In this document: positions 8,942-17,900 of the stretch, in pieces
Layout of the letters: each line of letters begins with the position of its first letter
Position numbering within the stretch: position 1 is the stretch's first letter
DNA from: Saccharicrinis sp.
GTDB lineage: Bacteria > Bacteroidota > Bacteroidia > Bacteroidales > Marinilabiliaceae
Length of the DNA stretch: 40,326 nt
Direction: 5' to 3'
Assembly (NCBI GenBank): GCA_024635585.1
Contig: JAGXIP010000274.1
Coordinates: forward strand, 1 to 40,326
Translations under genes and position numbers: made by a program
The notes under the pieces: model-generated
Told to the model about the DNA's origin: nothing
The model's database searches: none
What the model saw: the letters and a program-made list of their open reading frames with translations, nothing else

Positions 8942-9669
8942 GGCCCGGATATTATGATTTCTTCTATCCGTTACGTACAGATCCCCTTTACTATCTATTG
9001 TGATTCCATAAGGGAACTCAAATTTTGCCGTTGTCCCCGGGCCATCTTCATTTCCTTTGGTGCTACCTGCTAAGGTGGTGACTTCTTTATTAGGCGCTAT
9101 CTTACGGACTTTGTGATTCTCGTATTCTCCTACATATATATTTCTTTGTGCACCGATGGCTATTCCCGTGGGAAACCTAAACTGTGCAAGATCTGCCGGG
9201 CCATCTAAAAAACCGTCGTTATTCCCTGCAAACGTACTTACCACTCCGTTGGGTGAAATTTTCCGAATTCTTTGATTACGTGAGTCTGTTACACATAAAC
9301 TATTTTAAGCACCTATCACTATATCAAAAGGATAATTAAACTTCGCATTAGCACCCATACCGTCTGCAAAACCTTGGGTACTTCCTGCTAAAGTTGTCAC
9401 TTCATTCAGGAAATTTATCTTCCGTATTTTATGATTGGCTGCATCAGCAATAATAGTGTGCCTTGTGCATCTATTTTTATTCCCGAAGGAGCGTTAAATG
9501 TAGCTCCCTCGGCAAACGTTGTAACTTCAACAGTGCCTGTGGGTGTTAAATCCGGTTCTGATTCGTCGTCGTTTGAGCAACTGCCTGTTCCAAAGAATAT
9601 TAGCAATAGTATTAGACAGGGCATAAACAGGAATGTCACTGTTTTTTTCGATTTTATTTTTGTTTCCAT
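8942..9669 (-). pseudogene. NHL-repeat lipoprotein pseudogene, truncated at its 3' end
   Basis: Begins as an intact lipoprotein: signal peptide and lipobox FGTGSC (Cys31), then VEVTTFAEGATFNAPSGIKIDAQG, the start of an NHL beta-propeller. A one-base loss near 9450 shifts the frame; in the correct frame it continues IADAANHKIRKI. A C-to-T type stop (TAA, 9305-9307) sits where a Gln codon is expected (IGA-stop-NSLCVTD). Two further NHL repeats follow (VSTFAGNNDGFLDGP, ITIDSKGDLYVTDRRNHNIR), after which homology stops abruptly near 8942 and the collagen-like sequence begins. The intact form would have been a secreted six-bladed propeller. Confidence 0.82.
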
Positions 9670-9801
9670 AATACATGTTTTTGCTTGTTTTAGTAATCGT
9701 TATCGTAAAAGTTGACATTATCGGGACTCCATTATTTCTTCCTATCAATGAAAAAAGATTCCCTGTTGTGTTGAAAACAGAAAAGCCTATTCGTGACGAC
9801 C

Positions 9802-9985
9802 TCCCGAAATCCTGCGGGATAAGTAGTCCTGAACTCGTTTCGGAGGACAAGCTTTCCATCCAAAGGTGGGTAGCCGTGATTACAAACTACCCTACAAGCC
9901 AACCATAAGAGTCACGGCTACCCGTCTGGCAACGGACAGGAAGCCGATTCTCCAGATCAAATATCCCCCGCCTTGAAAGGCGGGG
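9802..9985. mobile_element. Hairpin-rich non-coding block, possible miniature IS200/IS605-type (PATE-like) remnant
   Basis: No gene is supported in 9670-10064. The block holds four nested inverted repeats: TCCCG (9802-9806)/CGGGA (9815-9819); GTCCT (9826-9830)/AGGAC (9844-9848); a perfect 12-bp pair GGGTAGCCGTGA (9868-9879)/TCACGGCTACCC (9912-9923); and CCCCGCCTT (9966-9974)/AAGGCGGGG (9977-9985), flanked by TTAGTGGCTTAA. The last is like the subterminal palindromes of IS200/IS605 elements, and the whole resembles a short element with a palindrome at each end. No TnpA or TnpB reading frame is present. On the minus strand the block is also the leader of the NHL pseudogene, so a structured leader RNA is an alternative. 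Confidence 0.35.
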
Positions 9986-10064
9986 TTAGTGGCTTAAAGG
10001 CGAACATTCGGAACCAGAAACTGACTTATGGATATGGAAGGACTATTGGTTCCGTATTTGGTTC

Positions 10065-10718
10065 TTAACCCGTATTGGGATAAGGAATGGGAATAGGTGG
10101 CGCAGGCAAAGAAACCTTTACTTTATATCTGAAAATAGAAAAGGATGCTCCTCGTATGTTTATCGTGTTGGATGTTCCGTCCTTTATATCATCAAAGTTT
10201 TTTTTACTCAAAGGCATGTCCGGTAAAGTTTTGGAATTAAGCTTCATAGCACCTCTTTGGTCTTCTGCTGACCTAACAATCCAAGCTGCCGTTATTTCTG
10301 CATTTGCAGCTTTTTCATCTATGACGCGATAAATCCCCCCATAATCTCCACTATTGATAGTAGCGGTAAAAGGAAAATCCGTCCCTTCTTTAAAAGTTAT
10401 TTTGCCTTTGAAAGCATTATTTATAAAGCTCGCCGTAATTTTTGCACCTGCACTATTGGTAAAATGTATTTCTCTTGGGTCGGTGACGGGGCCGCTAAAC
10501 CACTCGGAAATATTTTCTTCGCCATTGCACACATAGGCTATCCCCTCTTCACTGCCCAGTAGTATTGAGACAAAAGCATTTGTTCCGGCAAGGGTTCCGA
10601 CGAAACCATTTTCACCCTGCAGGTCAAAAAATGTTTCTTCCGGCTCAGGACTTGTTTTTTCACATGAGCAGAATGCCAATGGTATAAACAAAGCGATTGC
10701 GGATAACACTTTTTTCAT
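10065..10718 (-). CDS. Hypothetical lipoprotein
   Basis: A 217-residue lipoprotein that I cannot place in a family. From the ATG at 10718 it begins MKKVLSAIALFIPLAFCSC, with a lipobox Cys at position 17 or 19, then an acidic Pro/Glu linker (EKTSPEPEE). The frame is open 22 codons further upstream, but those residues come before the signal peptide, and a GGAAGG-type purine run lies just before 10718, so I choose this start. The body is strand-rich (residues ~25-140, for example VGTLAGTNAFVSILLGSEEGIAYVC) and the last part has KDGTSNTINIRGASFSIFR and a Pro-rich end. Between the LRR lipoprotein (96 bp upstream) and the structured block; possibly in one transcript with the LRR gene. Confidence 0.7.
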   Translation of the reverse strand: MKKVLSAIALFIPLAFCSCEKTSPEPEETFFDLQGENGFVGTLAGTNAFVSILLGSEEGIAYVCNGEENISEWFSGPVTDPREIHFTNSAGAKITASFINNAFKGKITFKEGTDFPFTATINSGDYGGIYRVIDEKAANAEITAAWIVRSAEDQRGAMKLNSKTLPDMPLSKKNFDDIKDGTSNTINIRGASFSIFRYKVKVSLPAPPIPIPYPNTG

Positions 10719-10813
10719 GATCTCAATTTCCTTCCCAAACAAAAGCTTAACTCTAATTTCTATTAATTGTACAGAGCTTTTCATTACTGATTTTTAAAGG
10801 GTTTAAATTCTTT

Positions 10814-12589
10814 TTAATCACAACCCTCGCCGGGATCGGTAAGAATGGTCAGTTTGCCGCCATTTGATATTTGCTGATCACAAACGGCTTTTGGAATGCT
10901 TGTTATGGGGTTGTTGGTTATGCTCAACAATACAAAATTGTCCAACTCGCCAAGTTCTGAGGGTACCGTACTTAGTTTGTTTCTGTCTGCGGTTATAGCA
11001 CCCAAAGATTTTATATTTCCCAGCGCAGTTGGCAAGCTTGTCAAATTATTGTTGTTGATATTAAGAACTTCCAGCCGGTCGAGTTGATCTATATTTGTAG
11101 GGATTCTGGTTAATTTTTTGTTATTCATAGTAATGCCCTTGGGATTGCCGTTTTCGTGAAAAGAAACCTCCGGATAATTATCTACACCCCATCCCAAGGT
11201 GTTACCCGGGTTGGCACTATATATACTGATTAGGGCATCTTTTTGGGAGACGATTTTACAGACAACCCCATCATCTGTTGATAAGTTTAAACCATTAAAA
11301 TCGTCTAAATGACACAAAGACTTTGGTATAGTTATCAGGTTATTACCCTTAACAAGCAAATTTTCTAGCTTTGAAAGAAAACCTATTTCCGGAGGGAGCT
11401 CAGAAAGCCGATTTAAATCAACAATTAATTGTGTTAATTCGGTCAATTGACCTATATCTTTTGGAAGTGAAATCAGTTGGTTTTGTTTTATATCCAAATA
11501 TGTTAAATTGGTCAATTGGCCAATTTCCATAGGTAAAGAAGTCAGTTGGTTACCAAGAAAGTCCAAGCTTTCTAAACTGTTTAATTGACCTATTTCCGGA
11601 GGTAAGGAAGAAAGTTGGTTAAAGCGTACATCCAATTTTGTTAAATTTTTCAATTGCCCTATTTCCGGGGGAAGTATTGAAAGTTGATTACTGCTTAAAC
11701 TCAAATATGTTAAATTGGCCAATTGTCCTATTTCCGGGGGTAAGGTAGTTAATTTGTTGAAAGTCAAACGTAAACTTGTTAAGTTGGTCAATTGACCTAT
11801 TTCCGGGGGTAGTGAGGCGGAAGTAAGTTTATTATTATGGAAGCTTAAACTTTTTAAATTTGCTAATTGCCCAATTTCAGAGGGTAGGGAAGTAAGTTGG
11901 TTTTCACTTAAATGTAGTTCTAATAGATTTGTCAACCGGCCTATTTCAGGAGGTAGCGTTGTAAGCTGATTAGCGGCTAGTTGTAACGATCTTAAATGGG
12001 TTAATAATCCTATTTCAGCAGGTAATGGCGATAGTCTTTTAAAACGCAAATCCAGTTCAACAACATTACCATCCACGTCGGTAATAACTCCATCTAGAGT
12101 TCCTAGGTCTAAAGTACTCACCAGATCCCAATCAATTATATTGCCCGGTGTGGCATCTAATATAGCCTGCAATATTTGCCGTTGGGTTAAGAGTGCCGTT
12201 ATAGTCACGGTATAGACTGCCTTGCTGCCGTCTTCGGCAGTTACGGTATAGCTTACCGGGTTTTCAAAATTTTGTGCCGTGGTAATATCTATGCTTGCCG
12301 ACTCAGATATTTTCACTTCGGGCAATAGGCCTGTTATATCGGTACCCGGGGGCATGGTGGCGGTAATGGTCTTGTTTTCTTCGTCTATGGTTGCCACTAC
12401 ATTATTGTCAATGGGGTTATTGGTGAGCAAAAAGACAAAGCTTGTAATTTGTTTCTCGCTGCTTTTTACAATTTCCTCCGGCTTTGGCTCCTCATCTTTG
12501 CCACAGCCGGACAAACCGGCCAATGCTAGAAATAATATGATAAGGCTTGCACTTATACCTCCTTTCAAAACTGTATATATCGTTTTCAT
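10814..12589 (-). CDS. Leucine-rich-repeat lipoprotein with DUF5018-like N-terminal domain
   Basis: A 591-residue lipoprotein: signal peptide with lipobox LSGC (Cys29) and an acidic linker. Residues ~45-130 are a DUF5018-like beta-sandwich (ITSFVFLLTNNPI...ITATMPPGTDITGLLPEVKIS...VTAEDGSKAVYTVTI). Residues ~170-420 hold about ten 23-residue LRRs of the form LPPEIGQLTNLTxLxLxxNQLTS, and a second set (~480-575) comes after a region of ~60 residues (ISIYSANPGNTLGWGVDNYPE) that echoes residues 140-165. The LRR type is that of Ras-like/bacterial BspA-unlike plant-type repeats (PPEIGxLxxL). Such proteins are surface-exposed binders; the ligand is unknown. The repeats have near-identical DNA, so copy number may vary between strains. 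Confidence 0.88.
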   Translation of the reverse strand: MKTIYTVLKGGISASLIILFLALAGLSGCGKDEEPKPEEIVKSSEKQITSFVFLLTNNPIDNNVVATIDEENKTITATMPPGTDITGLLPEVKISESASIDITTAQNFENPVSYTVTAEDGSKAVYTVTITALLTQRQILQAILDATPGNIIDWDLVSTLDLGTLDGVITDVDGNVVELDLRFKRLSPLPAEIGLLTHLRSLQLAANQLTTLPPEIGRLTNLLELHLSENQLTSLPSEIGQLANLKSLSFHNNKLTSASLPPEIGQLTNLTSLRLTFNKLTTLPPEIGQLANLTYLSLSSNQLSILPPEIGQLKNLTKLDVRFNQLSSLPPEIGQLNSLESLDFLGNQLTSLPMEIGQLTNLTYLDIKQNQLISLPKDIGQLTELTQLIVDLNRLSELPPEIGFLSKLENLLVKGNNLITIPKSLCHLDDFNGLNLSTDDGVVCKIVSQKDALISIYSANPGNTLGWGVDNYPEVSFHENGNPKGITMNNKKLTRIPTNIDQLDRLEVLNINNNNLTSLPTALGNIKSLGAITADRNKLSTVPSELGELDNFVLLSITNNPITSIPKAVCDQQISNGGKLTILTDPGEGCD

Positions 12590-12716
12590 GGTTTTTGGTT
12601 TAAAACTATGGTTGACGTTGTGTCCGTAGTTTGAGTACTAAGGTATCGAGCCGGGGTTTCCCGGAATTGTACCATTTGTTCTTTCTCTAGGAGTATTGTG
12701 GAAAGGAGGAGAAAAA

Positions 12717-12777
12717 GCTAAATGAAGCACCCTCGGCAAACTTAGTCACCTAAACAGTACCTGTGGATTCTGTTATC
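12717..12777 (-). pseudogene. Relic of a second NHL-type lipoprotein
   Basis: Translated on the minus strand this piece reads TESTGTV-stop-VTKFAEGASFS, matching TPTGTVEVTTFAEGATFN of the NHL lipoprotein pseudogene near 9490-9550. About four of five bases agree between the two places. The homology ends at both sides, and the rest of 12590-12781 holds nothing else that I can recognise apart from the expected upstream region of the LRR gene. Confidence 0.6.
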
Positions 12778-12781
12778 TTTT

Positions 12782-14158
12782 TTAAGTTATCCTATTGGCC
12801 GGACGAATGTTTTGGTTTACTTTAAAAAGATTATCCGGATCATATTCCTTTTTTATACTGACTAAGCGTTCATAATTATGTTTGTAGCTTGCATTAATGC
12901 GCTCCTGTCCTTCGTCCATCATAAAATTGGAATAGGCTCCCCCGGCTGAATATGGATGCAATGCCTCCCAATAGTTTTTGCACCACGTTGTAATTTTATC
13001 TGCATTTACCGGATCCGGATCTATACCACAAATTACACCCGCGTAGTTGGCATCGCGATAGGCCCAAGGTGTATCGTAAGCTCCTACCCTGCTAGCTGCT
13101 CCACTAATGGGATACATATGCATTTGAGATAATGGTGTTGGAATAACAGAGCCAAATTTTAGATGTTGCTTACGCAGTTCGGGCCCAAACTCATTAAAGA
13201 AGTCGGCACGCCAATACCATTGCATGCCTGCGGGCAGCAATCCGTCGAACATGGATTGAAGGGCCGGATAAGGCATCTCGCCCACAAGTTCAAACACGGG
13301 ATTCTTGGCTTTTACAGGCTTAAACAGGGCTTCGAATTTGTCGGGCTCTCCAACATAGCTCCATACAATGGCACAAAACTTTTTGTTATGGAGATGCTCG
13401 GGAAAGGGAGGCCCTGGAATTGTCATGGTAGCGATGAATCCGTTGAGCTCATCAGGTGCTTCCGTGATAAAGTTATGATACCACTCCATTATTTCCTCTG
13501 TTTTTTCGATGGGCCAAAAGGTAGGCCCACCAATTACGTTTTTAAGCGGATGTGCCTGAAATTTAAATGAGGTAACGATACCAAAATTACCGCCGCCACC
13601 ACGGATAGCCCAAAACAAATCGGTATTTTGATCGTTATTTACGGTCACAAACGTACCATCTGCCAGAACCATGTCAGCCTCCAACAAATTATCGATGGTC
13701 AAACCGTATTTCCGTGATAGATGGCCTACCCCGCCTCCCAGTGTAAGGCCGCCGACGCCTGTTGTAGAGATGATGCCCGCAGGCACGGCCAATCCAAAAG
13801 GATGTGTGGCATGATCTACTTCGCCCCATAGGTTTCCTCCCCCTACCCGCACGGTATTATCGTCTGTATTAACCCGTATATATTTAATACCGGAGAGGTC
13901 TATCACCAATCCATCGTCGCAAATACCCAGGCCACCGCCGTTATGTCCTCCACCGCGAACGGCTACTAGCAAATTATGCTGACGTCCAAAATTAACAGCA
14001 TGCATAACATCTGCCACATCAACACACATGGCCATCATGCCTGGCCGCTTGTCAATCATGGCGTTATATACTTTGCGCGTTTCGCCGTAGCCCTTGTCGT
14101 TGGGTAGAATTAGCTCTCCTCTTAATTGACCCCTTAGGTCTTCGATTGATGGTTTCAT
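12782..14158 (-). CDS. FAD-binding oxidoreductase, BBE/VAO type
   Basis: A 458-residue flavoprotein of the berberine bridge enzyme-like branch of the vanillyl-alcohol oxidase family; members oxidise sugars, alcohols or alkaloids with O2. The FAD domain has LVAVRGGGHNGGGLG, where the His normally carries the covalent FAD, and TTGVGGLTLGGGVGHLSRKYGLTIDNLL. The substrate domain follows and the BBE tail closes the protein (YKHNYERLVSIKKEYDPDNLFKVNQNI). The Cys that makes the second FAD link in bicovalent members (in AG-x-C-PTVGVGG) is not found: the stretch is AGIISTTGVGG, so FAD is probably held by one link. The ATG at 14158 follows AAAGGAAG at good distance; 13 extra upstream codons are unlikely. 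Downstream of the cupin gene by 69 bp, likely one operon. Confidence 0.88.
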   Translation of the reverse strand: MKPSIEDLRGQLRGELILPNDKGYGETRKVYNAMIDKRPGMMAMCVDVADVMHAVNFGRQHNLLVAVRGGGHNGGGLGICDDGLVIDLSGIKYIRVNTDDNTVRVGGGNLWGEVDHATHPFGLAVPAGIISTTGVGGLTLGGGVGHLSRKYGLTIDNLLEADMVLADGTFVTVNNDQNTDLFWAIRGGGGNFGIVTSFKFQAHPLKNVIGGPTFWPIEKTEEIMEWYHNFITEAPDELNGFIATMTIPGPPFPEHLHNKKFCAIVWSYVGEPDKFEALFKPVKAKNPVFELVGEMPYPALQSMFDGLLPAGMQWYWRADFFNEFGPELRKQHLKFGSVIPTPLSQMHMYPISGAASRVGAYDTPWAYRDANYAGVICGIDPDPVNADKITTWCKNYWEALHPYSAGGAYSNFMMDEGQERINASYKHNYERLVSIKKEYDPDNLFKVNQNIRPANRIT

Positions 14159-14227
14159 GGTATTATGACTTCCTTTAACGTTGTAGCACTTATTCATAAT
14201 GTTTTTTTAACATTATGCTTTCTCACT

Positions 14228-14707
14228 TTATTTCTTACTCAATTCTGCCACTTTTTTCTCTAAATGATCGGAAAGTTTATGCATTCCATCCTCAGGACTA
14301 AAGCTAACTAACCTTAAATCTTCTAAGACCAGCGCAGTGTGACCGGGTTTCATATAAAATGCTTCACCTTCTTTAAATATTTCTTTGATTCCATCTTCAT
14401 ATTGAATCTGGACGGAACCTTTTACTACATAACCCCAATGTGGCACCTGGCAATGGTCGTTTTCCAATCCTTCGAGCAATGGTGTAAAATTTGTCCCTTT
14501 GGGAGCATTGTTCACATCAACTGCCAACCCGCCCCAGCCATCATACATTGGTAATACTTTTCCTTTTGGAAAATCATCCAAATTAACATGAGTTACGTCC
14601 GGGACTTCATTGGGCCGCAGTACTGTTTGGTTTGACTTACAACTAATTGCCAGCATCAAAATGCCAAGCGTAAAAATGGATAAAATGATTTTTGAATTTT
14701 TCATCAT
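14228..14707 (-). CDS. Cupin-domain lipoprotein
   Basis: A 159-residue lipoprotein: signal peptide with lipobox LAISC (Cys23, counting from the first Met). The body is a single small cupin barrel: CQVPHWGYVVKGSVQIQYEDG carries the first motif (H and E-like positions), and FKEGEAFYMKPGHTALVLEDLRLVSFSP the second, with G-x5-P-x-G and H. It may bind a metal and act as a small isomerase, dioxygenase or a sensor-like binder; the substrate is not evident. It comes first in a likely two-gene operon with the FAD oxidoreductase, on the same strand as the hybrid sensor regulator upstream, which suggests oxidation of a specific small compound outside the cytoplasm or its uptake. Start may be at 14704. 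Confidence 0.8.
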   Translation of the reverse strand: MMKNSKIILSIFTLGILMLAISCKSNQTVLRPNEVPDVTHVNLDDFPKGKVLPMYDGWGGLAVDVNNAPKGTNFTPLLEGLENDHCQVPHWGYVVKGSVQIQYEDGIKEIFKEGEAFYMKPGHTALVLEDLRLVSFSPEDGMHKLSDHLEKKVAELSKK

Positions 14708-14855
14708 GTATTTGTTTATAGATTAATACTGTTATACACATCACGAGTTTCTGTTGCGCATAGAAAATATTTGCGAGAGATAGCGGCAGGTTAACCGCCA
14801 TCCTAACACTTGACTTGACAAACATTCTTTTGCAATTTTAAAAATAAGAGTGAGA

Positions 14856-14920
14856 AAAGGCTTGTACTATTTATTAATTAGGTAGGAGCAATTGGGAAAT
14901 GCTAAAAAAGACTTGTACTA
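14856..14920. promoter_or_regulatory. Two 14-nt direct repeats upstream of the cupin/FAD operon
   Basis: AAAGGCTTGTACTA at 14856-14869 and AAAGACTTGTACTA at 14907-14920 differ at one base and start 51 bp apart, close to five helical turns. They lie 150-210 bp upstream of the cupin start and just past the stop of the hybrid sensor, whose AraC-type domain would be expected to bind direct repeats. Candidate operator; no promoter of consensus form was found in this gap. Confidence 0.45.
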
Positions 14921-14968
14921 ATCTTGCAGTAATGCGATTTACATATCGCACAATAATTTAACAATCAA

Positions 14969-17900
14969 TTATTTAGGCATTGCACTGGGGGCAAAGCCAA
15001 ATTCTTCTTTAAAAGCACGGCTAAAATAGGATGGATCGTTAAAACCAACTTCGTAAGCAATTTCCGAAATGGATTTTTCCGTCGTTTGAATAAGTTCTTT
15101 GCTATGTTGCAAACGGACAGAGCGAATAAAAACGGCCGTTGACTTACCGGTGATAGCCTTTAATTTTCGGTATATCTGCGATTCGCTTAAATGCAGTTCA
15201 TGAGCCAGGGAAACAGAGCCAAAAGCTGCATCGTCCAAATGTTCATGGATAAGCTTTATAGCTTTTTGTAGAAATTTTGTTTCGGGACTTTCAGCGGGCG
15301 TCTTTAAAAAATGCCCGAAGTTACCGTTCTCAAATTTGAGCCTTATTTTTTTACGCAGTGTCACCAATTGATCCAAGCGGGTAAATAGCTCCACTGTATT
15401 AAAAGGCTTTGTTAAATAGGCATCTGCCCCGTGCGACAGTCCGGTTAGCCTATCCTTCATACTTACTTTGGCCGTGAGCATAATAATGGGAATATGATCA
15501 GTACGCTCGTCGGCCTTGAGGGTTTTACAAACTTCGAAGCCAGATTTGCCGGGCATCATCACATCGCAAATAATAATATCCGGAATATTTTCGAGCGCAT
15601 AGTCAATACCCATTTGCCCATTTGGGGCATGATAAGTCCTATATTTTCCGTTTAGGCAGGTTCGCAAATAATAAACAACATCCATGTTATCCTCGATAAT
15701 AAGTGCGCTCGGCAACTCCATATCCGCATCCTCAAAATTTTTGACGGGGAGTGCTTCCGGGCTGTTAGAGTCATCTGGCACAGTGGGCAACTGAATTTCT
15801 TTGGCCACTGCTGCATTTGTTGTTATGGGTATCTCTATCCTGAACTCACTTCCTTTACCCTGGGCACTTTGCACGCCTATGGCTCCATCCATCAGCTCAA
15901 CCAATTCTTTGGTCAATGCCAAGCCAATACCGGTGCCCCCACTTTTGTGCGACAAGGCATTGCCCGCCTGATAAAAGCGATCGAAAATACGAGGTATGTT
16001 TTCCCTTGATATCCCTATTCCGGTATCCTTAATCTTTAATACGAGTAATTCCTTTTTCTTTTTTTGAATTTTATTGAGATGAACGATAATCTTACCGCCC
16101 GAGGGGGTAAATTTAACTGCATTTGAAAGTACATTCGAGATGATGATTGCGAGCTTGTCGATGTCAAAATCCATGAATAATTGATCCACTTCGGCATAAA
16201 CCATTAAATTAACTTCTGCTTCTTGTGCATATAAATAAAAGCTTTCGCAGATGTATTTTACAAACGGCACCACATCCGATTGCACCAAACGCAATTGTAC
16301 GTTGCCACTCTCTATCTTGGCTAAATCGAGCATTTCGTTCACCAAACGCAAAAGATTTTTGCTGTTCCGTTCTATCATTTCCAAGGATTGCCCCGCATGG
16401 TCGGTCTGGTTATTTTGGATATCGGACTTGAGCGTATTGGCCATGCCCAATATAACAGTTAGTGGTGTTCGGAATTCGTGGGTGATATTAGTGTAAAGGT
16501 TGTTTTTTACTTGATTGATCTCTTTTAGTCGTCGGCTTTCTGCCCAAGCCATTCTTTTGGATAGTTGGAAGCGATAAAACCTGTCAGCAGAAGCAATGGC
16601 CAGTAAGACGTAAATAAGATAGGCCCACCAGGTTTTATACCAGGGCGCAAGTATTACGAAGGAAAAAGAAGCTGGATTGTCGCCATACGTACCATCGTTA
16701 TTGGCCGCCAACACCGTAAAAGTATAGCTGCCAGGTTGCAAGCCTGGATAGTCCACCTTTTTTTGGCTGGTCGGGTTACTCCATTCAAGGTCCAAACCGA
16801 TTAATTTATACTTAAACCTATTTTTATCAGGCTTGGTGTAACTTGTGGTGGCAAAATGGAAACTCAAAAAGTTTTTATCGTGTGGCAAAACAAGTTCTTT
16901 GGGCAGTTCTGTATTTCCCGAAGCATGTTGCGAATATTGGTGTACATCTTCCTTGCCGTCGAACAATTGAATTTGTGAAATAAAGGTATTTGGTTTCACC
17001 TTGTTTTGTGGCAGACTATACAAGGGAAATGCACATATTTCGGTTAGTCCTACCGCCCACAGATAGCCATTGTCGCTTTCCATCAGCCGACAATGAGGGG
17101 TTGGCTCATTGAACCAACCATCTATTTTATCGTAACAAAGGATAGATGGTGCACCGTAAGCCAAGGTTAATGCGCAAATACTATTTTGGCCCGCCACCCA
17201 TAAGCGGCCCATCCGGTCGATATGGATATCTAAAATAACATCGGTAGATAATCCATCCTTCACCCCCCATTGTCGAATAAGTTCGGGCTCATGTTTGGCA
17301 TTAAAACGGCATTGCCACAAGCCTTCGCCCTGCGTACTAATCCATAATTGGCCGGTGCTATCCATGGCACAAGCGGTAACGATAGGCCACGGCGTTGTTG
17401 GTTCTGGAAACGACCATTGCGTCAGTTTTCCTTGGCTTAAAACAAACAGTCCTTTGTTACCCGCCGCCCACATTGTTTTATCGGGACTCTCGAACATAGA
17501 CCTGAACAGGGGCACTTCAGAATGACCCGGTGCAACCATGAAATTTTTGAAACTTACCTTATCGTTATTACCGATAATAACATGTGTAATCCCGTTTTCT
17601 CCACCCGACCATAGCTGGCCCTTACAGTTTTTATAAAATAGATATTGTCCTTTATCCCCCAGGCCATCTTTTACGGTGTATTGTTCTTTTTTACCGTTTC
17701 TGTCCACGATGAGCCCGTCCATACTTGTGGCATACCAAACCCAACCATTTTTATCGGGGTAGATATCTCCCGTTAAGGAATTATAGCTGGCAGGGATATG
17801 GGTATAAGAAACAAACGTATCACTTTTAAGGGTCAGAATATCCTTTTTACTACTGCCAATTAAAATCTGGCCATCGAGGAGTTGCGCAACACTGTGGTTG

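Noticed and set aside
14933..14950. TGCGAT/ATCGCA hairpin just past the stop of the hybrid sensor gene
   Set aside because: Six base pairs and no U tract after it on the minus strand, so it does not qualify as a terminator.
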